Source: Desulfobacteraceae bacterium (GTDB lineage Bacteria; Desulfobacterota; Desulfobacteria; Desulfobacterales; Desulfobacteraceae). From it: a stretch of 64,000 nucleotides of DNA. Below the pieces are notes generated by a model. That model saw nothing but the letters and a program-made list of their open reading frames with translations, was not told the DNA's origin and did no database searches. Shown in pieces: positions 54,945 through 64,000 of the stretch (positions within the stretch are counted from its first letter, which is position 1; each line of letters starts with the position of its first letter). The position numbers were made by a program, and so were the translations under genes. The DNA is taken from the NCBI GenBank assembly GCA_016744295.1, contig JADGEQ010000008.1:124001-188000 (forward strand), given 5' to 3'.

Positions 54945-55049
54945 TTAAAAAAAGTATGAAAAACCGCCGAATCCCGGGCCGATGTTCATCAATACGGCAA
55001 TAACAGAACTCATGGCCCTGGTAAAATCCATTGGATCCGAAAGGGTCAT
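54945..55049 (-). pseudogene. TrkH C-terminal-like remnant (34 codons)
   Basis: The ATG at 55047-55049 follows GGGGAGGAGGTTGTTTC and the frame ends at 54945. The product contains FTRAMSSVIAVLMNIGPGFGG, close to the conserved NIGPG pore segment of TrkH (SAVxATLxNIGPGxG). The rest of TrkH is absent: there is only a short tail after it (FSYFF) before the stop. Whether the peptide is made is unclear; a decayed trkH is the simplest reading. Confidence 0.6.
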
Positions 55050-55307
55050 GAAACAACCTCCTCCCCTGGCAGATGGGTTTGACTCCGCTAAAATATTAAT
55101 TCCCTATGCATTTTAAAAAAAATAGAGATACCAGAAGTTGCTTTGGGGCAAGATTTTATATTTTTTGACATATCTTTGCCTTTTGGATTATTATGATAAA
55201 ATATTTATCTTGCCGCACAGGGATTTTTCAGATTTCACCTAAAAACTGACATTCCAGGACAGCATTTTTTTACGATACCGACTTTATTGATAGAAAGGAA
55301 CCAATAT

Positions 55308-58300
55308 ATGGGCAAGGGTCATGGGCATTTTAAAATTCGAACAAAACTTTTCATCACCTATTTTTCAATCTTTGTTCTTATGTTGGCAGTATCCTCATTT
55401 TTGACCTATTCTCTGGTCAAAAAAAACATTGATGCCAATATCGCCGAACAAATGAACTCATCCCTTGATTCGATCCGCAACATGGTTGTTACAGCCACAG
55501 ATCTTGCGATTGAAAGTCAACTCAAAGCGATTGTTGAACGGCAGATCCATGCCCTTGCCATCCACCATGACAATGGACGAAAAGGTTATGTCACACAAAC
55601 AGCTGCAAAAAAAATTGCATTCAAGGAACTTACATCAGAATCCATAGGCACTTCAGGCTATCTTTACTGCATCAACTCCAGGGGAATAGTCCGTGCCCAT
55701 CCAAAACGAGATATGGTTGGCATGGACGTTTCATCTCAGGATTTTGTCAGAAAACAGATAAAATCCAGGACCGGATACCTGGAATATGAGTGGAAAAACC
55801 CCGGGGAAAAAATCCCCAGACTAAAGGCCCTGTATATGCAATATTTTGAACCCTGGGACCTGATCGTATCAGCCACAAGTTACAAGGAGGAGTTCTCGGA
55901 TCTGGTCAGACCGGAAGAATTGTCCAAAACTGTATTTTCCTTCAAATTCGGTAAATCCGGTTATGCCTTTGTCATGGATCAAACCGGTAAGGTATACATT
56001 CCTGAGGATTTTTCAGGCAAGCCAGGGCCAGATCTTTTTTTGATGAAAAACCCACCCACCGCCAAAATACTGGCAACACCAGAGGGTTTCAATATTATCC
56101 GGGCCGGTAAAAGAGAGATAATTTATGCCCACAAACAAATTCCAGCTCTCAAGTGGACCATCGTCACTGCAGCCTATGCAGATGAGTTTGATTCAGCATC
56201 CAGACAAATCAAACAGATCTTCTTGCAGACAGGCCTGGCATCAGCCATTCTCATTCTCCTTGTCATCCTCTGGCTGAGCAATAATCTCAACCGGCCGGTC
56301 AAAAAAATGATCTCAAAACTTGAGCAGGGATCATCCGGCAACTTTTCCGTACGCATCAATGAAGATAACGACACCCATGAACTCAATATTCTGGCCCACC
56401 ACTTCAATTTGTTCATGGAAACCTTTGAACTATACACAAAAAAGCTTAATGACAAAATAATTGAGCTGAAACAATCCCAAGAGCGCATCAAAATTCTGGC
56501 TAAATTTCCCGATGAGAGTCCAAATCCCATTCTTCGGGTCTCCCCTGACTTCACTCTTCTGTACCTGAACCAATCTGCAAAACTGATCATTTCCGACCCG
56601 AATTTTGATATTGGAAAAAAACTGCCCCTCTACTGGGTTCAAAAAATTGAACAGGGCATCAGTGAAAATAATTTCCATGAATTTGAAATCACCATTGACA
56701 ATAGAATATTTTCCTTTGCTGCAAACAAAATTTCAGACACAAAAACATTCTACTTTTACGGCAGGGAGATCACTGAAAAAAAACATTATGAAAACCTTCT
56801 GCTGCTTTCCGACAGTGTTTTTAAAAACAGTATTGAAGGAATTGTAGTCACCAATGCCGATGCCGTCATCCAACGTGTCAACCCGGCCTTTGAAGCCATA
56901 ACAGGATTCAGCGCCCAGGAGGCCATCGGCCAGAACGCCAGGCTACTCAAGTCAGACCGCCATTTGCCTGAATTTTATAAAGCCATGTGGGAAAGCCTTG
57001 AGAAAAAAGGACAATGGAGTGGAGATATCTGGAACCGCAATAAAAACGGGGAAGCCTATCCTGAATGGCTCTCAATCACAGCCATCACAAAAAACAGAGA
57101 CAAAATTTCAGGCTATGTCGCCGTGTTCCATGATATGACGGAGATCCGGCGCAGCCAGGAAAAGCTCAAGTTCAAGACATACCACGACGGGCTTACAGGG
57201 CTGCCCAACCGTCTGCTCTTTGAGGACCGCCTCGAACGTTCCCTAAGCATTGCCCGGAAAAACAAATTTTTGGTCGGGATTCTATGTCTGGATCTTGACA
57301 ATTTCAAACATGTGAACGAAAGCTTAGGCCTTCATATGGGTGACCTGTTCCTACAGGAGGTAGGACAAAGGATATCCCGGTTTTTTACAGACAAAACAAC
57401 GGTGTCAAGATTTGGCGGAGACCAGTTCAACATCATCCTCAACAGCCTTGGCAATGCCCGGGAGGCAATGTCAACAGCAACAGATCTGATGGAATTGTTT
57501 CAAAAACCTTTCATGGCAAAGAAAAAAGAGATCTATGCCAATGTCAGCATCGGGATCAGCCTCTTTCCGGCAGATGGTACCACCACGGCCGCTTTGATCA
57601 AAAATGCTGAAATAGCCATGCACAAAACCAAGGAATCGGGCAAAAACAGCTACTCCCTCTTTGAAACAGCCATGAACAAGAAGATGGTCAAACGGATCGA
57701 GCTGGAGGCTGGATTGAGGCACGGCCTTGAAAAAAACGAATTCAAACTCTTTTACCAGCCCAAGATAGATCTTACCACAGGAAAGATCTCGGGCATGGAG
57801 GCCCTGGTCCGTTGGGACAACCAGGAAAGAGGTCTCATTTCCCCGGCAGACTTCATCCCCCTTGCCGAAGAAACCGGTGTAATAGAACCTTTAGGAACCT
57901 GGGTGCTCAACGAGGCCTGCATTCAGACAAAAAAATGGCACGACCTGGGATTTAAGTTTCTAAAGGTTGCCGTAAACCTCTCGTCTGTGCAGTTTAGAAA
58001 CAAGAATCTTTCAGCCAAGGTAGAATCAGCCCTTGAAGATTCCGGACTTGCCCCCTGTTTTCTCAACCTTGAAATCACCGAGAGCCTTGTGATGACGGAT
58101 GTGGAAACAGCCATTGACACCATGAACCAGATAGCAAAAATGGGCGTCGCCTTTTCCATTGATGATTTCGGAACAGGCTATTCCTCCCTGAGTTACCTGA
58201 AACGCTTTCCAGTATCAGTTCTCAAGGTTGATCAGTCCTTTGTCAGGGAGATACCGGCAAGCAAGGACGACATGGCAATTTCACGCACCATATTGTCCAT

Positions 58301-58478
58301 GGCAAAAAGCCTGAACATGAAAACCGTTGCCGAAGGAGTCGAAACCCAAGCGCAGCTTGAATTCATGCGGACAAACCTTTGCGATGAGATCCAGGGCTAT
58401 TATTTCAGTCCCCCGATACCGGCTGACAAATTCCAGATTCTTCTTGAACAAGAAAAGGCAGGCAGGCCCTGGGGCTAA
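55308..58478 (+). CDS. Cache-HAMP-PAS-GGDEF-EAL cyclic-di-GMP signalling protein
   Basis: 1056 residues from the ATG at 55308 (AAAGGAACCAATAT upstream). An N-terminal helix (ITYFSIFVLMLAVSSFLTY) leads to a large periplasmic sensor of the Cache type (VRAHPKRDMVGMDVS), a second helix near residue 310, a HAMP-like linker, a PAS domain (NPAFEAITGFSAQEAIG), then GGDEF and EAL domains. The GGDEF active site reads GGDQF (about residue 705), a substitution likely to weaken cyclase activity. The EAL domain is intact (MEALVRW, NLEITES, DDFGTGYSSL, KVDQSF). So it is probably a phosphodiesterase, with the GGDEF domain in a regulatory role. Its stop lies 33 bp before the convergent response-regulator gene. 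Confidence 0.93.
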   Translation: MGKGHGHFKIRTKLFITYFSIFVLMLAVSSFLTYSLVKKNIDANIAEQMNSSLDSIRNMVVTATDLAIESQLKAIVERQIHALAIHHDNGRKGYVTQTAAKKIAFKELTSESIGTSGYLYCINSRGIVRAHPKRDMVGMDVSSQDFVRKQIKSRTGYLEYEWKNPGEKIPRLKALYMQYFEPWDLIVSATSYKEEFSDLVRPEELSKTVFSFKFGKSGYAFVMDQTGKVYIPEDFSGKPGPDLFLMKNPPTAKILATPEGFNIIRAGKREIIYAHKQIPALKWTIVTAAYADEFDSASRQIKQIFLQTGLASAILILLVILWLSNNLNRPVKKMISKLEQGSSGNFSVRINEDNDTHELNILAHHFNLFMETFELYTKKLNDKIIELKQSQERIKILAKFPDESPNPILRVSPDFTLLYLNQSAKLIISDPNFDIGKKLPLYWVQKIEQGISENNFHEFEITIDNRIFSFAANKISDTKTFYFYGREITEKKHYENLLLLSDSVFKNSIEGIVVTNADAVIQRVNPAFEAITGFSAQEAIGQNARLLKSDRHLPEFYKAMWESLEKKGQWSGDIWNRNKNGEAYPEWLSITAITKNRDKISGYVAVFHDMTEIRRSQEKLKFKTYHDGLTGLPNRLLFEDRLERSLSIARKNKFLVGILCLDLDNFKHVNESLGLHMGDLFLQEVGQRISRFFTDKTTVSRFGGDQFNIILNSLGNAREAMSTATDLMELFQKPFMAKKKEIYANVSIGISLFPADGTTTAALIKNAEIAMHKTKESGKNSYSLFETAMNKKMVKRIELEAGLRHGLEKNEFKLFYQPKIDLTTGKISGMEALVRWDNQERGLISPADFIPLAEETGVIEPLGTWVLNEACIQTKKWHDLGFKFLKVAVNLSSVQFRNKNLSAKVESALEDSGLAPCFLNLEITESLVMTDVETAIDTMNQIAKMGVAFSIDDFGTGYSSLSYLKRFPVSVLKVDQSFVREIPASKDDMAISRTILSMAKSLNMKTVAEGVETQAQLEFMRTNLCDEIQGYYFSPPIPADKFQILLEQEKAGRPWG

Positions 58479-58510
58479 ACACGAAAATCACAGAGCCGTC
58501 AGGCCAGGGT

Positions 58511-59968
58511 TCAGGCAGAATCATTTTTTGAAGCGGATTTCAGCCGCTGGATCTTAACGCTGAGGGACTGCTGGGAGATGCCCAGAATACGGGCTGCCAC
58601 AGTCTGGTTCCCCCCGGTTTTGGCCATGGCTTCCGAGATTAGTTTTTCGGTTACCTTGGCTGTGGCCTCCCTGAGGCCGGGCAGGGCTTCCGGATCAAAA
58701 CTCAATGCATCCAGGGATAAAAACCGCTGGCCCTGATCCTCGCTGGAACAATTCTGGGGGGATTCCAGGCGCATATACTCTTTAAAGGTTTGGGAGGAGA
58801 GCATGCGGGAGGTGTGCTTGACAAGGGCATCGGCTACCAGTGCCCTGAACTCCCGGATATTTCCCGGAAAATCATAGGTTCTGAGGAGCGTGACCACCTC
58901 GGGATGGTAGGTGGGCAGTTTCCTCCCCAGATCACGGGATTCCACCTCCAGAAAATAGTCCAGCAACAGCTTTATATCCCCGGGTCTTTCCTTTAACAGG
59001 GGCAGGTGAACATGATGGGTGATCAACCGATAGTAAAGATCTTCCCTGAATCTGCCTTGGGATTTCAACTCTGCCAGGTCCCGGTGGGTTGAGGCCACCA
59101 CCCGGAGACTTGAATGCCGGACCCGGTCCGATCCCACCGGCGAATATTCCTGCTCCTGGAGAAGGCGCAAAAGCTTGACCTGGGAGGCCAGGCTAAGGTC
59201 CCCGATCTCGTCCAGAAAAAGGGTGCCGCTGCCGGCTTTCTCAACCAGGCCCCTTCTGGCCTTGTCCGCTCCGGTAAAGGCTCCCCGCACATGGCCAAAC
59301 AGGGTATCGGCAAACACGGAATCATCAAAGGCGGCAATATTAACAGCCACAAACTCTCCCGGCCGACGGCTGAGATCATGAATGGCCCGGGCAATGAGTT
59401 CTTTTCCCGTGCCCGTGTTTCCCGTGACCAAAATGGGCTTGGAACTGCCGGCCACGGCCTCGCAATACCGGAAGATGGAAAGCATCCTGGGATCTGCGGT
59501 CACAATCCTGGAAAAAGATTCAGGATGATGGAGATCGCCTGCCAGAAGCCCCTTTCGAAGCTGCGCATTTTCCCTTTCCAGCTCCACGATTTCCAGGGCT
59601 TTGCGCACCCGGCTTTTCAGCTGCTCTTTTTCGACGGGCTTGAGGATATAATCAACCGCACCTTTTCTCATGCAGGATACCACTGAATCAATCTCGCTGA
59701 CAGCGGTTATCACGATGACAGGCAGATCGGGTCGTATCTTTTTTATCTCAACAATCAGGTCACTGCCCGACACATGGGGCATGATCAAATCCAAAAGAAC
59801 CAGGTCCACCTGTGTTGTCCCAAGAATCTGCATCACCTTGCGGCTGTCCTGGCAGGTGATGATATTATTGAATCCCAAGGTGTGAAGTGCTATTTCAAAT
59901 CCGTCCAGGGCCGATTGCTCATCATCGACAATTAAAATGGGATTGGAAGGATTCAGATGATTTGTCAT
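58511..59968 (-). CDS. NtrC-family sigma-54-dependent response regulator
   Basis: 485 residues. The receiver domain has the acidic pair Asp15-Asp16 and phosphoacceptor Asp60 (LVLLDLIMP). The sigma-54 AAA+ domain has Walker A GNTGTGKEL near residue 185, the sigma-54 contact loop GAFTGADKARRG, and Walker B GTLFLDEIGDL. A Fis-type helix-turn-helix ends the protein (GNQTVAARILGISQQSLSVKI). Its start overlaps the stop of the permease-kinase gene (TAATG). The pair probably activates a sigma-54 promoter of the amidase operon to the right; that promoter is outside the window. Confidence 0.95.
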   Translation of the reverse strand: MTNHLNPSNPILIVDDEQSALDGFEIALHTLGFNNIITCQDSRKVMQILGTTQVDLVLLDLIMPHVSGSDLIVEIKKIRPDLPVIVITAVSEIDSVVSCMRKGAVDYILKPVEKEQLKSRVRKALEIVELERENAQLRKGLLAGDLHHPESFSRIVTADPRMLSIFRYCEAVAGSSKPILVTGNTGTGKELIARAIHDLSRRPGEFVAVNIAAFDDSVFADTLFGHVRGAFTGADKARRGLVEKAGSGTLFLDEIGDLSLASQVKLLRLLQEQEYSPVGSDRVRHSSLRVVASTHRDLAELKSQGRFREDLYYRLITHHVHLPLLKERPGDIKLLLDYFLEVESRDLGRKLPTYHPEVVTLLRTYDFPGNIREFRALVADALVKHTSRMLSSQTFKEYMRLESPQNCSSEDQGQRFLSLDALSFDPEALPGLREATAKVTEKLISEAMAKTGGNQTVAARILGISQQSLSVKIQRLKSASKNDSA

Positions 59969-62925
59969 TATTGTTCTTTCCTTAATGTCATATTTACGCC
60001 CTGGCCAGGGGTTGTGCCCCCGCGGTCGCAGCCTGTCTTGCCAGACAGTTTGCTGTCTGAAGAAAGTTGACGATTCTTTTTATTTAGTATTTTGGGAAAC
60101 CGCATTTCCACCCGGGTACCCTGATCCACGACAGAACTGATTTTGAGAATCCCCTGGTGCTCTTCGACAATACCGGCTGAGATGGACAGGCCAAGGCCTG
60201 TACCCCCCTGCCCCCGCTTGGTCGTAAAAAACGGATCTGTCACATGTTTCAGCATTCTGGGCAAGATCCCGTCCCCCTCGTCCCGGATGGAAAAGAAAAC
60301 ATACCCGTTCTTTGTTCCGGTTCTTACGGTTATGCCGCGATCCGGGGTCTGCAATGCCTGGCAGGCGTTCTGAATAATGTTAATCATGACCTGCTCGATG
60401 CTCCGAACATCCCCTTTGAACAACGGGACCTTAGGATCCTTGATCACCCTGAAGTGATAGGTGCTTTTTTCAATGACATTTGCCATCAATACCAAAGAAG
60501 CCTCCATGGCCTTGTTGATATCCACCTTGCCGGTCATTTTCCTGGGGTGCTGAAGGGAAAAGTTCTTGAGGTTGTGAACAATACCCGATACCCGGTCTGC
60601 ACCCTGGCTGATCCCGGCAAGAAGCTTGGGGATGCTCAACCTTGCATAGTCAAAGTTCATGCCGGCAATATCCAGGTCGCCATATTCCTCATGATATTCT
60701 TCCAAAACAGGCAGGATATCCTGCCAGGCCTCATTTAAAACCCTGGAGTTGAGGGATATAAATCCGATGGGATTGTTGACCTCATGGGCCATGCCCGACA
60801 CCAGAATTCCTAAAGAGGCCATCTTGTCGGCATGCCTCAAGGAGCGGTAACTGCTCTTAAGTTCCCGGGTTCTCTCTTTTATCCTCGCCTCAAGATTTTC
60901 GTTCAAATGCCGAAGACGCTCCTCACTTAGCAGAAGTCCTATTTCAGCCTGCTTGCGGTCTGTCACCTCCTGTTCCAGATCCAAAACATAATGGTCCAGC
61001 TTATCCTCGGCCCGGACACGGTTCTCCTGGCTAAGGGAAAACCACCAGACCCAGATGCCCCAGAAAAGAAGCACGGTCACAAAAAGATGAACAAAAAAGG
61101 AAATCATGCCGTGGGCAGTTCCCTGGCCTGAAACAAAAAGCAGATAAAAGCAGATAAAAATAACGGCCAGCACCCCTGCCACACTCATGAAATGAACCAG
61201 AAAATTGCGAACCAGAACGTTCATGACCCAGACGCTGCCATGAAATGCCTGCCCCGTATTCTTGCCCTGTTCAGAAGAATCTGGCAGCGAAATGCTCTCC
61301 TTTTTCTTGCAGGCATCCTGACACAGGCTGTCCAGACTGCAGCACAACGAACAGACCGACTCCTTATAAGCAGGGCAATAGATCATGTCCTGAATTTCAT
61401 AGGATTTTTCACAGATGGAACATAAAGCCAGTCCATCGCTGCGCTTTGTCCTTATCTTTTCAGGAGTACGGGCAATATAATATTTACCCTTGGTTGCCCA
61501 ACCAATGACAGGGGCCAGGCAAAAGGAAAGTACCAGGGCGATGACGGCGGAAAAGGCCTTGGGGTAGGCCCCGAACGCCCCGAAATAACAGGCCAGGGAA
61601 ACAGCGGATGCTATGGACATTGCACCAAATCCGACAGGGTTGATGGTATGAAGATAGCCCCGCCGGAACTCGATATAGGAGGGACTTACCCCCAGGGGCT
61701 TGAGCAGGATAAGATCCGCCACAATGGCCCCGATCCAGGCGGCTGCAAAATTTGAATATACTGCCAGGACCGAACCCAGGGTAAACACCAGGCCGAAATG
61801 CATGAACAAAACCGCCAGAAACACGTTGAATATCAGCCAAATCACCCTTCCCGGATGGCTGTGGGTAAGGCGGGAAAAAAAATTGGACCAGGCCAGGGAC
61901 CCGGCATAGGCGTTGGTCACATTGATCTTGATCTGGGAAAGGACAACAAAAAAAGTGGTCACTGCAAGGGCCATGGCCGGATGGTGAAAAAACTGGCGGA
62001 ATCCGCTCAGATAAAGGTGCACAGGTTCCATGACCTGGGGCAGGCCAAGGCCGTAGACACTCATGGCCCAGAAGGCCAGAAAAGCGCCGCACAGCATTTT
62101 CAGCCCGCCCACCAGAATCCAGCCCGGGCCTGCACATATCAGCGCTGTCCACCATGCCACCCGGTTCTTGTTTGTCTTGTCGGGCAAAAACCGCAGATAG
62201 TCGACCTGCTCTCCGATCTGGGAGATGATGGAAAAACAAAGACTCCAGGCAGATCCGAAAAGCAGGAGATCAAAAGAGGCTCCACTGGGCGAATGGCCGG
62301 CAAAATTAGACCACCGTGAAAGGGCTCCGGGATCTTTGAACAGGATGCAGGCAAAGGGAAAAATAAAAAGAAATATCCATAAAGGCTGAGTATAAAGCTG
62401 GATGCGGTTAATGAGAGTGATGCCGTAAATCACCAGAGGAATGATAACAAGGGAGCTTATCAGATATCCTGTTAGCAGGGGAATCTTCAGGCACAATTCC
62501 AGTGCCTGGGCCATTATCACAGCCTCGATGGAAAAAAAGATAAAGGTGAAAGAGGCGTAGATCAAAGAGGTGATGGTGGACCCGATATACCCAAAGCCGG
62601 CTCCCCGGGTCAGAAGATCAATGTCCACATTGTAGGTGGCTGAATAATAGGCAATGGGAAGGCCGGTCAAAAAGACCACCAGGGTTATGGCCAGAACAGC
62701 CCAGGCAGTGTTGGCAAAACCGCAGTCAAGGATGAGCTTGGCGCCGATGGCCTCCAGGGCCAGAAAAGAGATACCCCCAAGGGCTGTATTGGCCAGAATC
62801 CAGGCCGGCCAGCGCCTGAAGGAACGGGCCGCATACCGGAGGGAATAATCCTCCATGGCTTCACTGCCGACCAGGGGGTTGTAGGTCCGCCTGCGCCGTA
62901 AAACTTTCAATGACAATTGCTTCAA
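59968..62925 (-). CDS. NCS1-type permease fused to a cysteine-rich linker and histidine kinase
   Basis: 985 residues from a TTG at 62923-62925 (AAGGAATCGGCA upstream). Residues about 30-480 resemble a nucleobase-cation-symport-1 transporter (12-helix pattern, with RRWPAWILANTALGG and later GFGYIGSTITSLIYASF). A Cys-rich segment follows (about 500-545, LCSICEKSYEIQDMIYCP, then CSLCCSLDSLCQDAC), probably a zinc ribbon. Two more helices precede a coiled coil and a HisKA domain with the phosphorylatable His in GMAHEVNNPIGF, and an HATPase with NIIQNACQAL, DEGDGI and GQGGTGLGLSIS. It likely senses an amide or nitrogen source by transporting or binding it. The response regulator follows directly. 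Confidence 0.93.
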   Translation of the reverse strand: MKQLSLKVLRRRRTYNPLVGSEAMEDYSLRYAARSFRRWPAWILANTALGGISFLALEAIGAKLILDCGFANTAWAVLAITLVVFLTGLPIAYYSATYNVDIDLLTRGAGFGYIGSTITSLIYASFTFIFFSIEAVIMAQALELCLKIPLLTGYLISSLVIIPLVIYGITLINRIQLYTQPLWIFLFIFPFACILFKDPGALSRWSNFAGHSPSGASFDLLLFGSAWSLCFSIISQIGEQVDYLRFLPDKTNKNRVAWWTALICAGPGWILVGGLKMLCGAFLAFWAMSVYGLGLPQVMEPVHLYLSGFRQFFHHPAMALAVTTFFVVLSQIKINVTNAYAGSLAWSNFFSRLTHSHPGRVIWLIFNVFLAVLFMHFGLVFTLGSVLAVYSNFAAAWIGAIVADLILLKPLGVSPSYIEFRRGYLHTINPVGFGAMSIASAVSLACYFGAFGAYPKAFSAVIALVLSFCLAPVIGWATKGKYYIARTPEKIRTKRSDGLALCSICEKSYEIQDMIYCPAYKESVCSLCCSLDSLCQDACKKKESISLPDSSEQGKNTGQAFHGSVWVMNVLVRNFLVHFMSVAGVLAVIFICFYLLFVSGQGTAHGMISFFVHLFVTVLLFWGIWVWWFSLSQENRVRAEDKLDHYVLDLEQEVTDRKQAEIGLLLSEERLRHLNENLEARIKERTRELKSSYRSLRHADKMASLGILVSGMAHEVNNPIGFISLNSRVLNEAWQDILPVLEEYHEEYGDLDIAGMNFDYARLSIPKLLAGISQGADRVSGIVHNLKNFSLQHPRKMTGKVDINKAMEASLVLMANVIEKSTYHFRVIKDPKVPLFKGDVRSIEQVMINIIQNACQALQTPDRGITVRTGTKNGYVFFSIRDEGDGILPRMLKHVTDPFFTTKRGQGGTGLGLSISAGIVEEHQGILKISSVVDQGTRVEMRFPKILNKKNRQLSSDSKLSGKTGCDRGGTTPGQGVNMTLRKEQ

Positions 62926-63141
62926 TGCCGATTCCTTGCTGTCAATTTTCGATCAAAGTCTGACAGCACCCCATGCCCTTTCCGCCCAGGTTGTATCTGC
63001 CGAATCATAACCACACAATGGTCCTCTCCATTACCATCAGATGACTTTTGGTGAAGACGGGGAAGGATTAAAACACGTTTCAGCCCAAAAATCCAGGGGT
63101 AGCCCAGCCTTAATTTTCATTGCGCTTCAAATAAATACAGA

Positions 63142-63175
63142 CCACCCGGAATGCCGGGTGGCCTGTGTTCATATC
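63142..63175 (-). terminator. Terminator of the amidase gene
   Basis: The 8-bp stem ccacccgg (63142-63149) and ccgggtgg (63154-63161) with a 4-base loop lies 50 bp after the amidase stop; on the minus strand it is followed by a T-rich stretch (TCTGTATTTATTT). Confidence 0.55.
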
Positions 63176-63209
63176 TTCTATACCCATCTTGTGCTAAAGG
63201 TTTAAACCC

Positions 63210-64000
63210 TTATCTGCCAAACCTGGTTCCGTCGGTGGGGTAACCATAGAAAGAGCCGTCTGTAACCTTGATTTCATCTTCCCAGGGAAGTTTGTACTTG
63301 CCCTCTGCAAAGTCTTTGATCCAGGTGTAGGGACATTCTTTGACACCCCCCGGTTTTGCAACATACCCGCGGGTTCCCAGGTTGTAGATGTTGTTTTCCA
63401 GGGCCCAGTCTTTTCGGGCCTGATCTGCCAGGTGGGGAAAAATTTCGCCTGTGACTATTTCCCAGGGATTTCTATGACCCTGTACCAGTACAGTTCCGTC
63501 ATAATTGGTAATCTGGCCTTCGCCAAAATAATAAAAGACGCCATCGTAACCGGCAAGGTTGACAGCCAGGGTATACATAAGGTTGTGCCAGGCATTGGAA
63601 CGGTTGGTAAGAATCCATTGTTCATTGACCTGGGTTGAATAACCTGAAATCCTGATATAAACATTACATCCCTTGTAGGCAGCTTCACGGGCCTGTTCCG
63701 GGAACATGCCGTCATGGCAGATACAAAGGGCCAGTTTACTGCCGCCGGGGCCGTCAACAACAGGCACACCCAGATCTCCCGGAAGCCAGGGCTCAACCGG
63801 TACCCAGGGGTTCAGCTTACGGTACTTGAGGACAATCTCACCCTTGTTATTGATGATCAGAGCCGTATTATAGGGCATCTTGGTTGAGTCGGGATTCCGC
63901 TCCATAATAGAGAAAACGCCCCAGATGTCGCTGTCCCGGCAAACCTTGCAATAGGCTTCGGTCTCAGGCCCGGGAATATCCAGAAGAAACTCTTCGGTGA
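63210..64000 (-). CDS. amiF: Formamidase/aliphatic amidase (nitrilase superfamily), partial (N-terminus beyond the right edge)
   Basis: About 263 codons from the right edge to the stop at 63210. The upstream reading [23 protein letters not shown] matches the amidase family before the first in-frame ATG, so the gene continues past 64000. The catalytic Lys is in [10 protein letters not shown] and the nucleophile Cys in [10 protein letters not shown]; the catalytic Glu is outside the window. A C-terminal tail ([20 protein letters not shown]) is typical of AmiE/AmiF. The enzyme hydrolyses short amides to ammonia and the acid; formamide gives formate, which could feed the formate dehydrogenase. 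AmiE versus AmiF cannot be settled from this fragment. Regulation by the adjacent two-component pair is inferred. Confidence 0.88.
   Translation of the reverse strand, partial: TEEFLLDIPGPETEAYCKVCRDSDIWGVFSIMERNPDSTKMPYNTALIINNKGEIVLKYRKLNPWVPVEPWLPGDLGVPVVDGPGGSKLALCICHDGMFPEQAREAAYKGCNVYIRISGYSTQVNEQWILTNRSNAWHNLMYTLAVNLAGYDGVFYYFGEGQITNYDGTVLVQGHRNPWEIVTGEIFPHLADQARKDWALENNIYNLGTRGYVAKPGGVKECPYTWIKDFAEGKYKLPWEDEIKVTDGSFYGYPTDGTRFGR

Overview
The window looks like the chromosome of a sulfate-reducing, probably completely oxidising anaerobe of the Desulfobacteraceae (Desulfobacterota). This is inferred from gene content, not from a marker gene. The supporting genes are an HdrA-type flavoprotein next to a methylenetetrahydrofolate reductase, a selenocysteine formate dehydrogenase with FdhE, and a pair of corrinoid-protein activation genes. 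Start codons are often TTG or GTG with a clear upstream AGGAG. No rRNA, tRNA, CRISPR array or intact insertion sequence was seen.

Layout. 1-3300: C1 metabolism on the minus strand (metF, then hdrA running off the left edge). 3600-6020: small minus-strand genes, including a CI/LexA-like repressor whose stop codon lies in a tandem repeat. 6337-10503: a very large unrecognised membrane protein. 10958-44300: a complete type VI secretion system (T6SS) in three transcription units. The rightward unit (10958-28101) carries two accessory genes, tssJ, tssK, tssL, tssM, tagF, tssA, tssE, tssF, tssG and tssH/clpV. The leftward unit (40765-28122) carries a polysaccharide deacetylase, a LysM/TPR lipoprotein, a double-FHA protein, a fused TssB-TssC-like protein, vgrG, a DUF4123 adaptor, tssB, tssC, hcp, a clpV fragment, a YopT-like cysteine protease candidate effector and a DUF4280 PAAR-like protein. 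A third unit (41071-44300) carries a membrane sensor, a receptor-type Ser/Thr kinase and a PP2C phosphatase. All thirteen core tss genes are present.

44664-50635: periplasmic selenocysteine formate dehydrogenase fdhAB, fdhE and two exported thioredoxin-fold proteins. 50642-53014 (minus): a RACo-like ASKHA/ferredoxin protein and a MetH-activation-like protein. 53507-55049: trkA, and on the opposite strand a short TrkH-like C-terminal remnant. 55308-58478: a Cache-HAMP-PAS-GGDEF-EAL protein. 58511-62925 (minus): a two-component system in which the histidine kinase is fused to an NCS1-type permease and its partner is an NtrC-like sigma-54 activator. 63210 to the right edge: a formamidase/aliphatic amidase, a plausible target of that system.

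The most unusual part is the T6SS locus. It encodes a threonine-phosphorylation circuit: kinase, PP2C phosphatase, double-FHA reader, and a 671-residue protein with five acidic/K-T-hydrophobic motifs in its C-terminal tail. The usual TagH/Fha protein appears split, with the FHA domains and the TagH-like C-terminal domain in different operons. There is also a single-chain TssB-TssC-like protein besides the normal sheath pair, a YopT-like protease next to the spike-tip gene, and a decayed clpV fragment that points to past rearrangement of the effector end.
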